In this document: positions 18,498 through 29,899 of the stretch, in pieces
How positions within the stretch are numbered: the first letter of the stretch is position 1
Layout of the letters: every line of letters starts with the position of its first letter
NCBI GenBank assembly: GCA_949358305.1
Contig: OX442319.1
Span: 12,030,001-12,090,000 of the forward strand
Reading direction: 5' to 3'
Origin: Strigamia acuminata
Lineage: Eukaryota > Arthropoda > Chilopoda > Geophilomorpha > Linotaeniidae
Length of the DNA stretch: 60,000 nucleotides
Notes under the pieces: generated by a model
Told to the model about the DNA's origin: nothing
What the model saw: only the letters and a program-made list of their open reading frames with translations
The model's database searches: none
Translations under genes and position numbers: made by a program

Positions 18498-21400
18498 TTA
18501 TTTGCGCCTTACAAATAAATGCTCACACAAGGTGTTAAGTCTGGGCTTGGGTAACCATTTGGTCATCACATCGGCGACATTCAGGGCCCCTGGAATATGC
18601 TTAATAGCAAACGTTCCGCGCTCAAACCAGTCCCTGAGGAAATGAAGCTTTACGTCGATATGTTTATTCGCCCTATTCTCTATTCGGTTTTTGGCGTATT
18701 GTATCGCGGGCATACTGTCCGCGTACACGCATGGGGTGTTCCGATTGATGCTGAACATGATGTCGGCATCGTAAAGCCTCTCTAGCCATATAATCTCCTT
18801 TACGCCATCGACCACGGCCAGAAATTCACTCTCCATGATCGATAACGCAGTCATTGACTGCTTATGGCAGTTCCACATGATCGGAACGCCACCCAAATAG
18901 ACTATGTGACCCCCGAAGCTTCTCCTTTTGTCTGCATCGAGGGCAAACGACGCGTCGGTATACACAGTTAGATTATCATTTCGGCAATTGGAAAGATTAA
19001 TCATATAATCCGACGTATTTGCCAGATATCGCAAAATTTGCAATAACATACTAATGTGACGCGTCGAATGTTTCTCATTGTATTGTGAGAGGACAATGAC
19101 CGAGAACAGGATGTCTGGCCTTGTCCTGCTCGCCAAGAACAAGAGACTTCCCACTAAGTTGCGATAGGGGAAAGTGGAATCAACCCGCTCCTTTTCCGTC
19201 ACGCCCTGAATAATCGTTCCTGGCGTCCCAGGTACTCTAATCCGAAGGCATGAGTCGACCCCATACAACTTACAAAGTTTTTCTATGTATGCCCTTTGAT
19301 GGATCCTAATTTGGCCCCCAGACCTATCAAAGGCTATGCCTAACAAGAGGGTCACGGGACCCAAATCAACCGTGTCAAAGGATTCCCTAATCCATCGAAC
19401 AACGCATTCCTCGACGTAGTCATCCTTGGAGAAGAGAACTATGTCGTCCACGTAAAAGATAAGAATTGCGTCGTTGTCTAACGCATAAACACAGTTAAGA
19501 CCCAACAAGGGCACAAATCCCAGTTGGAGTAGACGGTCGTGGAGGGCTTGGTACCACATCCGTCCACTCTGATGTAGTCCATATAATGACTTCAACAGCA
19601 TCCAACACTTATGTTGGTTTTCGGCTGTTCTGTAGCCCTTGGGAATCTCCATGAATTGGACCTTATCAAGGTCCCCGTACAAGTACGCGGCCTTGATGTC
19701 AAGGTGGACATCTCTCCAACCTTTCAGTATCACCAAGGTACAGAAAAACACTATAACGAGGACGAAATTGACTACGGGGGAAAATACCTCCGTAAAGTCA
19801 ATGCCCGGCCTCTGCTTGAAGCCTTGTGCTACCAAGCGAGCCCGGTAGCGCGCGACTGCACCCGACTGGTCCCTTTTCATTTTATAAATCCATTTTGATC
19901 CCAAAAGCAACTCTCCTTCGGGCTTATCAATTTCTTTATAGACAGTTCGATCGTCGAAGATATCTGTCTCTTCTTTCATCGCCTTTTCCCAGTCCCGTTT
20001 GTTGGTGTGCCTCATTGCCTCCTCGTAGGTATCAGGCTCTACGGCACAGAAACCGGCAAAAGGGAGTTCGGGTTCTTCACCCTCTAAGGTTTTGAAGTCA
20101 AAAAGATCTGGGTCGTAGTGGTAACCCTCTGCGTCGCACCATCGCGCAACGTCAGTCCGACTTCTAAGTTTGTCTTCATTGGGCGAGAAATAAACCACAT
20201 CAATTTTCCCAGCCGTTGCCCCGGCTTTCCGGACAGACTGGACCCGTCTCCACTTAGTCATATCCAGCGGCAGCGACAAAGGATCTTTGACCTTCTTTCC
20301 CTTTTTGCCCGAACCACGACGAGCTTGTATCGTAGGAGGAAGATCAACCTCCTCATCGTCGTCAGGATAAACATTGAAGTAATTCTCGCCATCGCCGTTA
20401 TCCCCCTTCGCCCCACCAATTTCTTCAACTGGATTATCCCCAGCACCAGCATCCCCAACCAAGTCACCTTCAACAGTTTCTATCGCAGGCTGTTGTATCG
20501 CTTGTTTTACAAGCGGCCTCAATTCAGGTCTGAAAACAGGCTTTGGGGTTGTGGGTAAAGGAGGCTTCTCCTTCGGAACCGGGGGTTCAACAGGGGGCGG
20601 AATAGGAGGTGGTAGTGCCTCTTGCACTTCCTCAACAATTTCAGGGATAGGGGCAACGGAATCATCATCATCTCCCTCGGTGTCCGAGGAAGAATCCCCA
20701 AAATGTTTGAATTGGCCACCCTGCGGTTGCTTGATGGGCTGTTGTAGCCGTTTGCCAATCTCATACCAATATGAGTCTTCGAAAATTCGGACATGTTTGG
20801 ACGCAAAAACTTGATTCCGTACAGGATCCCAAACCCTGTAGCCCCTAGTTGATATTGCGTATCCAATGAGTGCTCCCGCCCAAGCCCTTCCTTCCAGTTT
20901 GCCCTTTCTGACCTGGGACGGGATATGTACAAATGTCTTCGACCCAATACACCTGATGTGTCGCAAAGACAATTTCTTGCCGAAAAACACGGTATAGGGC
21001 ACTTTTCCTCCAAGCCCTTCATGGGGGAATCGGTTCTTTAAGTAAACTATGGTCGTCGCTAATTCAGCCCAAAGGGGATAGGGGAAATCATTTTCCAACA
21101 TTAAAGCTCTGACGCCACCGACAATGGTACGGTTTGCACGTTCTGCAACAGAATTCATTTCCGGGCTATATGTATTCGTACGAATACATTTCAAACCAAT
21201 TTTGGATGCATAATCATCCCAATTCCGCGAAATAAATTCTCCTCCATTATCAGTTTTAATGCATTTCACTTTCCGTGATGTCGTTCTTTCGACTTCCGTC
21301 AACCAACGTTTAAAATGGCCCAAAACTTCCCCTTTGGTCTTCATCGTTATGATCCACATATAACGTGAATAATCATCAACCAATATAAAGTAAAAATTAG

Positions 21401-23345
21401 CCCCACCCAAGGAAGTAGCTTGTGATGCCCCCCAAACATCCATGTGCACTAAATCTAATACTCCCTTAGTGGAAATGGTAATTATCGGGGGAAAACTCGC
21501 CCTAGTGCTCTTAGCACGGGCACATGCGTCACAAGTGGATAATTCTTTGTTAGACAAATTGATCCCAAAAACGTCCTCGGATTCGGTTAATTTAATAATG
21601 CCTTTAGCATTATGGTGGCCCATTCTGGAATGCCACGTGTCCATACTCTGGGATATTTCTTTCTTTCTCATTTTGATCCCAGTATCCCCGCTTTTGTTAA
21701 CTTTCGCAGTCGCATTAGCTTCGGGAACAATAGCAGGAGGTGTCTGAACCTCATTCACTATTTTCTGTAAATTAATCGCCGCAGGCGCATTCGCTTTGGT
21801 TGGCTCGCTTACTTGCGTACTCAAATTAGATGCGGATTTTCCCATATCCGGCTTACAGAAACTTTTTAGTAAAGCTGACTTAAAATCTAAAATGGTTAGT
21901 AGCGGTTGTACAAATTTTTCATCCTTCACGGATGATTTGATTAAATCGAGGACAGCAGCTGTATCCTGTTGCGCAGTTAATGCAGCTGTGTTTACAGAAT
22001 TAACCTCGACCCGGCAGTTGACTTTGTACAGCCTGTCGCTAGTCCGAACTGCCGAAATCAATGGTTCCTCGATTTTATCTTTGAAAATACTCATCTTCCC
22101 ATCTTTAACAATTGTGCACAACCCAGCCTCATCGGTGCGCCCGAGCGAAATAAGGTTTTTCCGAAAATTCGGTGCGAAGAATACATTCGTCAAAGTTATT
22201 TTCCTCGTTCTTTGTCCATAGAGCGAAGTGAGGACGATGTTGCCCACACCTTCAATCTTCGATTTTCCTTCTCCTTGTAGAACGCTGAAGTTAGACAACG
22301 GTTTGAAGTTTGAAAACCAATTCCGGTTGAAGGAAAAGTGGTCGGTCGCTCCCGTGTCCACGTACCACTGTGAATCGTAGTTTCCGTGCGACACAAGAGA
22401 TAAGGGCACTGTGGGCTTCTCTTCCGACACCGCAGAATACAAAGTGTAGGGCTCATCTGTATAGGGGTCCAGTTGTGTGAGATTTGCTCTCTGTGGACCC
22501 CCTCTGCCTCGTCCTTTGCCACGGGTGCCTCCACGATTCAATTGGGCTGGCGAGCCAGCGCTGGCGGGGAAAGTCCCTTGCTGTTTCGGCGGCGATGGGC
22601 ACTCCCTGGCGAAGTGTCCCGACCCACCGCAAGTAAAACATGTTCCACGCGAAGTTCCGGGGGAATTTGGGGTTTTTCCACGAGGTTTCCATTTCCCTTT
22701 AGTATAGAAAGCGGTAGTATTGTCTGCCAATACAGGTGGGACGCCAAATTCATTGGTCTGTTCATAAAGGCGATTGTACTCGCCAAGTAAACGTTCTTTA
22801 ACGTTTTTCGCTGTGAATTCCGTATCCGACCAGTGATACGCGGTCTGTTTCACAGCCTCGTATTGTGGGGGCAGAAGATCTAAATATTGGAATGCCTGGA
22901 ATTCATCGGTGACCTCAATTTTAACGTCCTTCAGTTCGACGATTTTGCGGTCGACCCGCCCGGTGAAAACTAGCATTTCCTCATTATCTCGAAGTTTCAT
23001 GTTGAGGAATTCACGTCGCAACCGAGCACGACGTGCCCTCGTCGTCGGTTGATAAGCGTCCTTTAGGGCTTCCCAAACTTTCGCAGCGGTGGGGCAGGCA
23101 ACAGCTATCACTTGCTGCGGCTCAGCGCAACTCATGCAGATAGTGGACATTGCCTTGTCCTCTCGAGCGTTAAACTCTCGCTTCTCTTTTGCAGTGGCTG
23201 TTGCAGCCAGTGGTGGCTCAGAGCCACTAACATGTCCCCAAACGCCGTTGTATTTGAGCAATAACTGGACCTGCACGGACCAGGTGGCATAGTTCGTGCC
23301 ATCGAGCTTTTTAATATCCTTGTAATCGTCGTGCTTTGAAGCCAT
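18498..23345 (-). CDS. Copia-2 gag-pol polyprotein
   Basis: This frame of about 1,615 residues starts at the ATG at 23345 (MASKHDDYKDIKKLDG). An upstream in-frame ATG at 23369 is possible. It has a UBN2-type gag, a CCHC knuckle CFTCGGSGHFAREC at about residue 235, and a protease YVDTGATDHFSF at about 328. Next come the pre-integrase zinc motif WHSRMGHHN, integrase with IKTDNGGEF and NSVAERANR, and an acidic, Pro-rich hinge. Reverse transcriptase with YVDDIVLFS lies near 1297, and RNase H with YTDASFALD follows. It is homologous to Copia-1 over its length but clearly a different family. No internal stop is present. Confidence 0.95.
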   Translation of the reverse strand: MASKHDDYKDIKKLDGTNYATWSVQVQLLLKYNGVWGHVSGSEPPLAATATAKEKREFNAREDKAMSTICMSCAEPQQVIAVACPTAAKVWEALKDAYQPTTRARRARLRREFLNMKLRDNEEMLVFTGRVDRKIVELKDVKIEVTDEFQAFQYLDLLPPQYEAVKQTAYHWSDTEFTAKNVKERLLGEYNRLYEQTNEFGVPPVLADNTTAFYTKGKWKPRGKTPNSPGTSRGTCFTCGGSGHFARECPSPPKQQGTFPASAGSPAQLNRGGTRGKGRGRGGPQRANLTQLDPYTDEPYTLYSAVSEEKPTVPLSLVSHGNYDSQWYVDTGATDHFSFNRNWFSNFKPLSNFSVLQGEGKSKIEGVGNIVLTSLYGQRTRKITLTNVFFAPNFRKNLISLGRTDEAGLCTIVKDGKMSIFKDKIEEPLISAVRTSDRLYKVNCRVEVNSVNTAALTAQQDTAAVLDLIKSSVKDEKFVQPLLTILDFKSALLKSFCKPDMGKSASNLSTQVSEPTKANAPAAINLQKIVNEVQTPPAIVPEANATAKVNKSGDTGIKMRKKEISQSMDTWHSRMGHHNAKGIIKLTESEDVFGINLSNKELSTCDACARAKSTRASFPPIITISTKGVLDLVHMDVWGASQATSLGGANFYFILVDDYSRYMWIITMKTKGEVLGHFKRWLTEVERTTSRKVKCIKTDNGGEFISRNWDDYASKIGLKCIRTNTYSPEMNSVAERANRTIVGGVRALMLENDFPYPLWAELATTIVYLKNRFPHEGLGGKVPYTVFFGKKLSLRHIRCIGSKTFVHIPSQVRKGKLEGRAWAGALIGYAISTRGYRVWDPVRNQVFASKHVRIFEDSYWYEIGKRLQQPIKQPQGGQFKHFGDSSSDTEGDDDDSVAPIPEIVEEVQEALPPPIPPPVEPPVPKEKPPLPTTPKPVFRPELRPLVKQAIQQPAIETVEGDLVGDAGAGDNPVEEIGGAKGDNGDGENYFNVYPDDDEEVDLPPTIQARRGSGKKGKKVKDPLSLPLDMTKWRRVQSVRKAGATAGKIDVVYFSPNEDKLRSRTDVARWCDAEGYHYDPDLFDFKTLEGEEPELPFAGFCAVEPDTYEEAMRHTNKRDWEKAMKEETDIFDDRTVYKEIDKPEGELLLGSKWIYKMKRDQSGAVARYRARLVAQGFKQRPGIDFTEVFSPVVNFVLVIVFFCTLVILKGWRDVHLDIKAAYLYGDLDKVQFMEIPKGYRTAENQHKCWMLLKSLYGLHQSGRMWYQALHDRLLQLGFVPLLGLNCVYALDNDAILIFYVDDIVLFSKDDYVEECVVRWIRESFDTVDLGPVTLLLGIAFDRSGGQIRIHQRAYIEKLCKLYGVDSCLRIRVPGTPGTIIQGVTEKERVDSTFPYRNLVGSLLFLASRTRPDILFSVIVLSQYNEKHSTRHISMLLQILRYLANTSDYMINLSNCRNDNLTVYTDASFALDADKRRSFGGHIVYLGGVPIMWNCHKQSMTALSIMESEFLAVVDGVKEIIWLERLYDADIMFSINRNTPCVYADSMPAIQYAKNRIENRANKHIDVKLHFLRDWFERGTFAIKHIPGALNVADVMTKWLPKPRLNTLCEHLFVRRK

Positions 23346-24526
23346 CACGACGACACCAGGAAAATGCACAATAATAATTGGTTATGCACAGAGAGAACAC
23401 AATTTCGGAATTTATTCCGCACACACACTTCACAGGAGCACTTAATCACACAATGCACAATTGTCTCTAGTCCCAAAAACCAAAAAGGAAGGCGAAAATA
23501 CAGTTTCAACCCGGGGAATCTCAATAAGTGAGATTGGAAAACCTTGACTGGCAATCCACCAACTCTTCCGTCCGACCTCCTGGGGTCGCGGGATGGTTGG
23601 GGGCCCTGGATAAGCCCAGCCAAGAATACAGTGCTACGTGCCCGACTGGACGTAGGGTAGCACCGAATCTAACAAGGGACCAACAACAAAAACTTAAAAC
23701 TATACAGAGTTTCACGAAAGTATGCAAATAAATCAAAACAGTCTAGATGTGAAGTTGGCCAATTACGGGATCCTTGCGCCGTAATCGGTTCCCACGGTGT
23801 GTTCAACGTCGGCTTCACGTGTCGAATTAACTCACACGCACGCCGGGGTGCTAATGTGAGGAGAAACCCTCTCAACTGGTGCACCCTGCGTGCAAAACCA
23901 GGGTTTCCTCTTGAAATCGTCGTTGCGCACGTCCGCGCCTTCGTAATTCCACGTCGGGTGTAAATCACGGCTCTTCGTGCTAAATATGGCTGTGTACGTG
24001 GACTTACACGTAAACACAGCTCCAAAACGAATATTCACCGTCGATGGCGATGAAAAACGATCAAAATGGTCGCCACAGAACAAATCTTCGTCCTCGACGA
24101 TCCTACGACAAATATCGGTCGTTTTGCGTCGAAACTCCGTCGTGTCGACGTGAATGGGCGTCGTCTCGCTGGCAATGCTGATTGCCTCGGCAAAATAACG
24201 TCGTGTTGGCGTGTATCGGTTCAGATGCACGTCTGGGCTGCGATTCGCTTCACGGCCGAATCCAAAATGGCCGCCGCAGGAGAATTTCACAACGACGTCG
24301 GAAAAAGTGCTTATTTCGCACAGAAAAATTTCGAAATAAAGCTGCTTACACACTAAAATGTCCGTAGTAATGTCCGCACACGTTGCCGATCGTTTCCAAT
24401 CGATTTGGCGAAGAAAATCCGTCTGCGTCGGTCGGTTCGCGTTTGCGGCGAAGTCGGGCGACGTCTTGGCTTCGTCTCGCGTCCAAAAAGGTCGGAAATC
24501 CTTTACAAACTGGTCAGGCCGTCGAC
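23346..24526 (-). other. Copia-2 long leader
   Basis: About 1.2 kb lie between the primer site and gag. A frame is open from an ATG that overlaps the primer site (24545) to 23832, 237 codons, beginning MVAEDGCRRP. It is rich in CGA/TCG like the Copia-1 leader, but protein-level similarity between the two leaders is weak. Coding status is unresolved. Confidence 0.4.
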
Positions 24527-24544
24527 AACCATCCTCTGCTACCA
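24527..24544 (-). promoter_or_regulatory. Copia-2 primer binding site (tRNA-iMet 3' end)
   Basis: On the minus strand this reads TGGTAGCAGAGGATGGTT, the same 18 nt as in Copia-1, and lies two bases from the 5' LTR. Confidence 0.8.
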
Positions 24545-24546
24545 TA

Positions 24547-25023
24547 TAAAGCGATTTCCTGGCCAAAACATCGGTTAGAAAGGAGTTGACGAGTGTCTAA
24601 ACAGGTGCGCGACACCGACATGCGTGCGCCATGTTTAATATCACATAAAAGTGTACACGCTTCGAGGCTAACAACTGCACTCGGAAAAATAGGATAAATC
24701 ATTGTTGGATTTCAATGATTTGTCCTTTACATTATAAAATAAAAGCAATGACATTCATAATCGATAACTAAGCAATAATAACAATACAGGACTCGCTCTT
24801 TTGAGCAGACGATGTTATCAGCGCATGCTGCTAAATGGAAACGTTCAACCGCGGTACAGAACCAGCATTAATAAAAATCGAGATCGATTGAACGCGACAT
24901 CGAGACATTAAATAGCAGCACATTCATTACACATATCCGGAAAGTGTGTAATGTAAATATTCACAAACTATACAATATGGCGACAAACAACCAAACACAC
25001 AATATTTCCACCACAACTCAATA
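24547..25023 (-). repeat. Copia-2 5' LTR
   Basis: This is the 477-bp partner of 18004-18480. It is followed by the second GAGAC duplication at 25024-25028, after which the Gypsy pol frame resumes. Confidence 0.9.
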
Positions 25024-25028
25024 GAGAC

Positions 25029-26567
25029 TTCATCACAAATAAAAAATTTCCCGACAAGAATTTCGACGAAATCCAACGCGAAGAATTCGAAAGAGAGGCC
25101 TCCACGTACTTAATCGAGGATGGACTTCTACTAAAACACCACCCGAATTTCCGCGATGATCTGACGGAGACAGGTACTTCGATGAAAGTCGTTATACCCA
25201 GGAGTCTGCTAACAAGGTTTCTGTGGATGGTCCACGGACACCCACTCGCCGGACATTCTGGAGTGGCCAGAACAATCTACCGTGCGAACCAACTCTATTT
25301 TTGGCCCAAAATGACCCGAGATATTGTTCGTTTCATTCACCACTGCCCCAGATGCCAAGCGTGCAAACCTAGGACGCCCAAGAATTACGAAAGAATCTCA
25401 CTCGGCCCCTTCGCACCCTTCGACTGCTGGAGCGTGGATTTAATGGGCCCAAAACCCACGTCATCCAATAAAAACAAATATATTTTAGTAATCATGGATG
25501 TCGCGACCGGATGGCCCGAGCTCTTTCCAATGGAGAGACCAACTAAGCAGAAAATCATTCGATGTTTGTACGAAGTGGCGCTTCATTTCGGATTCCCTCG
25601 GAAATTAATTTCCGATAATGGACCACAATTTGCGTCAAATTTGTATAAAGACTTCTGTAAAAAATTCGACATCGAGACATCATACACGTCAACCTATAAT
25701 CCACGGGCCAATCCCGTCGAAAGGTTAAATCGCGACATAAAATATGCGCTGGCAATTTTCACCGATGTTCACTCCAGCTGGGACGAATATCTTCGTGAAA
25801 TTGCCTTCAGCATCCGCACGACGATCTCGAGGAATCGCAAATTTTCTCCCGCGTTTCTAAACTTCGCTCGGGAACTCAGAGTGCCCTGGGACCCGCGAAT
25901 ACCGGAGGAAATACTGGAAATCGATCCCGAGAAGCCTCATATTTACGTCGATAGGTTGGAGCAAATTATTTCGGCCACTTATCAACATATGATGTCTCAC
26001 ATATTCGACATGAGAGATCGTATTAGCATTGCTGGAAAGGATCGGCCCTTCTGCAATTTTAAAGTCAATGACCTCGTCTGGAAAGACACACATATTCAGT
26101 CCAGCGCCGATAAGGGGATCCACTCAGGCCTAGCAGACAAACGCGACGGCCCGTACGTCATACTCGAAGCCCACGGCGGAAACGCTTTCAAGCTAAAAAG
26201 ATTGGCAGACAACGTTAATTTTAGATCGATCCACGCCCGAGAATTAACTCCATACTTACCTGAGTTTCCTCAAGAGGCTTGGACGGAATATCAGACGAAA
26301 CCAGCGCAGAATCCAATTATTCGCGACATGTTTTTAGATGAACAAACTGGCCCAACCAATTTAGTTCAAGATGAGTTACACGAAGCGGCCGACGCCCCGG
26401 ATGAGATTTCGGAGAGGGAGGAAATAGTCGAAGAATCTCCTAAAAAAGGAAAGCAATCAAACAAAAATAAGACTACAAGAATCCTCAAACCTGATAAAAT
26501 ATACGGTATGCGTCGACACAAGCCAAACCCGTTCATAAAAGACGGGAAACTCGTCGGAAAACAATAA
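25029..26567 (+). CDS. Gypsy pol, integrase part
   Basis: This continues the pol frame after Copia-2. The HHCC zinc domain is HPLAGHSGVA followed by HHCPRCQAC (about 25239-25365). The DDE core is carried by SVDLMGPK, ISDNGPQFAS and ANPVERLNRDI (about 25430-25740). The C-terminal region has KVNDLVWK and GPYVILEAHGGNAFKLKRL, resembling the SH3-like or chromo-like tail of Gypsy integrases. The frame ends at TAA 26565-26567 after a basic tail. The first downstream ATG (25182) is not a biological start; the segment belongs to the polyprotein. Confidence 0.93.
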   Translation, partial: FITNKKFPDKNFDEIQREEFEREASTYLIEDGLLLKHHPNFRDDLTETGTSMKVVIPRSLLTRFLWMVHGHPLAGHSGVARTIYRANQLYFWPKMTRDIVRFIHHCPRCQACKPRTPKNYERISLGPFAPFDCWSVDLMGPKPTSSNKNKYILVIMDVATGWPELFPMERPTKQKIIRCLYEVALHFGFPRKLISDNGPQFASNLYKDFCKKFDIETSYTSTYNPRANPVERLNRDIKYALAIFTDVHSSWDEYLREIAFSIRTTISRNRKFSPAFLNFARELRVPWDPRIPEEILEIDPEKPHIYVDRLEQIISATYQHMMSHIFDMRDRISIAGKDRPFCNFKVNDLVWKDTHIQSSADKGIHSGLADKRDGPYVILEAHGGNAFKLKRLADNVNFRSIHARELTPYLPEFPQEAWTEYQTKPAQNPIIRDMFLDEQTGPTNLVQDELHEAADAPDEISEREEIVEESPKKGKQSNKNKTTRILKPDKIYGMRRHKPNPFIKDGKLVGKQ

Positions 26568-26784
26568 GCGACTCCAGCCATTGTCTCAAACAATCGATAA
26601 AAACAACCACAGGGGGACACCTGTTACGTCCCACAATGCGTCTTAATTGGCCAAACCAATCAAAGACGACACGAGACTAATAGTTAACCTCTAACCCGAC
26701 CCACATTTATCACTGTCATCTCCGACTAAGCGACGATCACCTCGAGGCAGCCGTAAATCAAAGTATCAAATTAATTTCCGAAAA

Positions 26785-29700
26785 ATGAAAAGAAATGATT
26801 GGAAGAAAGAAATTGAACGGGCCGTAAACAACGCTTCCGAGGATGACGATGAAGAACAAGTGGAGTTGTTACAAATAGTCGTAAACAACGAAGAGGGAAA
26901 TTGGGACGAACCCAATGAACCCGATGTCCAACCCGACGTAAGTAAAAAATAGAAAAAATTCAATTATCGAGAATCAAAAATACGAAATAAGTTCGTGGAC
27001 TGACCACGAACGAAGAAATAATTTAACTTTAAGTGACGAATCGTCAAAATTAATCAAACACCGAAAGAAAAAGTAACTTCAAGACACGTGGTCGAAAAGC
27101 ACATGGCCGACCATGACGCCATCTTGTGTTAGACGAAAGAATCTCTAGAGAAAAATATGACAAATTAATCAACGATCCTAATATATTCATTAATATTCTT
27201 ATATTTAGGACGGATATCGCACTACGTGGGGACAAATCGACCCGAAAAGAGTTTCCGCAGGCAGCTTATGGCGAGAAGTCATCCCCATACTGTTCCGACA
27301 AGCGCTCGAAGAATCGGTCAACTTTGAACCATGGAAGATTCGCCTATTATTGTCTCGTGCGATCAGCCGCTACTGGTCCAGCCAGCAAACGTTGATCCAC
27401 TACATGCCACGCCAATACCAAGCAGCATTACGGGCAGTTATCTCAAGAAACATGGACCCACCAGCGCCAATCCCGAATCCACTAATCCGAGCCGCCTTCC
27501 CCGACAACCAGCGAGGATGGGATGTTTACGAACAGTGGCGCGACGCCGAAACAGATGAAGAAAAACACCAGATTCATATGGCGTATTACGAAGAAGTGAG
27601 ACGAACCGCGCATGACGAAGTTTTCGATTATTTGCAGCCGGACGGTTACTCGACCGAGGAAATTAAGATTTGGCTCCAACAAATCCAAGACGATCGACCC
27701 GACCGCCCAGATTGGAGGCCAAGACACGGTTTTATTTCCTCGCAGCGAGCAATGCACCAATTACACTTTTTAGGTTTCTTTGGTCGCAAACGCCAGAAGG
27801 CTGAGAAACGTCTCTCCAACGAGCACGACGAAGGAGGCTGTTCAGCAAAGAAACAATGCCTGGACAAGCCAAGCACTTCCAGCAGCGCGCAGAGTAAGAT
27901 ACCCGCGACAAAGAAACGCCTGGCCAAACCAAGCGCTTTCTCTCGCCTAGAAAAAACGGAGGCCCTACAAACATCGCGATTTCGATCGAGGGACGCCCCG
28001 TCAACCAGCCGTAGAAGAGAAAGTGTACGCGAACTCCCCGACCGCCGAGAAGATCAACGCCGACGCGATAGGAACCAAGAAGATTGGAACGATTATCGTA
28101 GAAATTACTTCAGACGGCGGGAGGAAAACAGAGAAGCGTGGAACAGACACCGAGAAGAGTTCCTACGCGAACGTGATGAGAAAGCCCGACGTGAACGAGA
28201 GAACCTCCGTCTACAAGACGAACGAAGAAGAAGAGGATCGGAGAGTCGCACACGTTCGTGGAAAGCGTATCGTGAAGAGGAAATACGACAGCGAGATAGG
28301 AAACGCTACGAAAACACACGATCAATTCGGGACAGTCCCGAACCAATGAAGATCGACGACGAGGTAATTATCGACGAGGTCCCCGAGCAGAAGAAGATGT
28401 ATACTCAGGCGGATCTCCTCGCGGTAGTTATGAAATACCAGCAACTGCAGCCCAAACCAGTCTACCGCCCGACTCCCTCGACCGCCTCGAGTCTAGAGAC
28501 GGCGCCAAGCGCTTTCATCAAGCCGGAACTCTCGCAGACGAGAAGCGTAACATCCAGCGTCAGCCTCCCAAGCGCCTTTCGCAAGAAAGTAATAATCGGC
28601 GCACCGACACTGAGTTCTGAAGAACAACTCAAACATCGAGAAGCTCGCTTTGGACCAGCCAAAGTCGAACCTCTCCCAACGATCCCCGAAGCTTCAACTT
28701 CAACGAGAACTCCAATTGTTTGGGACAAGCCCGAACCGGAAAAATCAAGACGTCTGGTCAGATCTGTGCCTCAGCCAACGACATCCGCGGGACCCAATCC
28801 AATGTTGCCAGCCCCAGCAGTCATCCAAGCCTCGACTCCAGTCAACCCGTCGGAGGTAACGCTGCAACAATTTCTGGACGTCACAACCGTGGAGCAGGCC
28901 AGAGCACTGTTGTGCGAAATGGATTCGTACCAACAAAACGTGATCCAGAACGTCATCTCGAATCTTCAGCGGATCTCGATTGAATATACGCAGAACAGGA
29001 ATCGGGATCATCCAAATTGGAATACGAGGATCGTGGTTGCCATTACCGACTTGATGTCGATTTTACTGGCCGCCGCCACCTTCCGAAAGGCGCGTGTCGC
29101 TGTAGCAGCCTGGATCGTAGTGGCCCACGAGGGTTTCCAAGTCCCGCCGGCTCTCGTAGACAGCTGGACACGCCTAGTGCCCTCCGCGGCAATAATTCGA
29201 GCCCAAATGGTGGCCCAGGACCCGGATCCAGAGGCCTCTTACCAAAACGTTCGAGCGATCATCCAACATCCGCTTCCGTCATCTTCGGTGACCACACCAG
29301 TCGTGGAAACTCCGGCTCCCAGGGATCCGACACCTCCTCCTCCGCCTCCACCGAAGGAAAATAGACCTCCCGAGCCACTGGCCGATCCAGTCTCGCTCAA
29401 AAAGAAGGGAACGAAAGGAAAGTTGCTCCGCCCAAAATCGAACATGAAGGCTTCCAAGACGGCAGAACCTCAGATCGCCGCCAGACTCCGGATGTACTTC
29501 CCGGGGTTGTCCTTGACGAAGGACACTGAAACAAAATTACTCCAGACCCCAGACCGTGGCTATTCTCTTTACGTCTGGATGAAGGATGCTATTGAAGCCG
29601 GAGCCGGAGACGATCGCTTCATCCAACATCAACGGCTCCTCCGAGCGCATCGCGCGCCAACCAGCATCGCCGAAGCCCAAAGAATCCACCACACCAATCA

Positions 29701-29899
29701 AGGTATGTCGGCCTTCCTGCCACCGATTTGGGCCCACGAACGAACGGGAAATCCGCTGGAGGCGCCGGGACACCTGCGTTTCTACTTAAATGAGAGCGAA
29801 GATCCCTCGGACTACTCTTCAAGATTGACCACATCTCCCAACCTGGACGAACCAAGTTCGGAAGATAAGCCAAGTTACGCCGATAACTTGAAGAAATAA
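26785..29899 (+). CDS. Gypsy spliced third ORF, about 947 aa, function unknown
   Basis: Exon 1 is 26785-26937 (51 codons, ATG in AAAAATGAAA). Exon 2 is 27209-29899 (897 codons including stop). The intron of 271 bp has a consensus GTAAGT donor and a TATATTTAG acceptor. That TAG would be an in-frame stop if unspliced. Phase is 0 on both sides. Unspliced, exon 1 stops at 26950-26952. The product is acidic at the N-terminus, then has a globular-looking region (LWREVIPILFRQALEE, RGWDVYEQW) and an Arg/Glu-rich stretch. A Pro-rich region and a C-terminal domain (ARLRMYFPGLSL, GYSLYVWMKDAIEAG) follow. I see no signal peptide or clear membrane anchor, so it is not an obvious envelope protein. It lies where env sits in errantiviruses. 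Confidence 0.75.
26938..27208 (+). other. Intron of Gypsy ORF3
   Basis: A GTAAGT donor and TTTAG acceptor bound 271 bp with several stops in every forward frame. Its removal fuses two open frames in phase 0. Confidence 0.7.

Larger units (their letters stand above)
18004..25023 (-). mobile_element. Copia-2 LTR retrotransposon, apparently complete
   Basis: Two 477-bp direct repeats are flanked by a 5-bp duplication, GAGAC (17999-18003 and 25024-25028). It lies opposite to the Gypsy pol it interrupts. Read along its own strand, the LTRs begin TATTGAG and end GCTTTA, that is TA...TA and not TG...CA. The two LTRs look identical by eye. The purine tract AAAGGGGGA (plus-strand positions about 18483-18492) and the primer site are in place. 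Confidence 0.93.

Noticed and set aside
27350-29899. Treating Gypsy ORF3 as an unspliced ORF beginning at 27350
   Set aside because: The codon there is TTG. The frame is open back to exactly 27209, where a splice acceptor lies, so a spliced start at 26785 fits better.
26785-29899. Envelope glycoprotein for Gypsy ORF3
   Set aside because: No signal peptide, membrane-spanning anchor or processing site can be seen, despite the env-like position.
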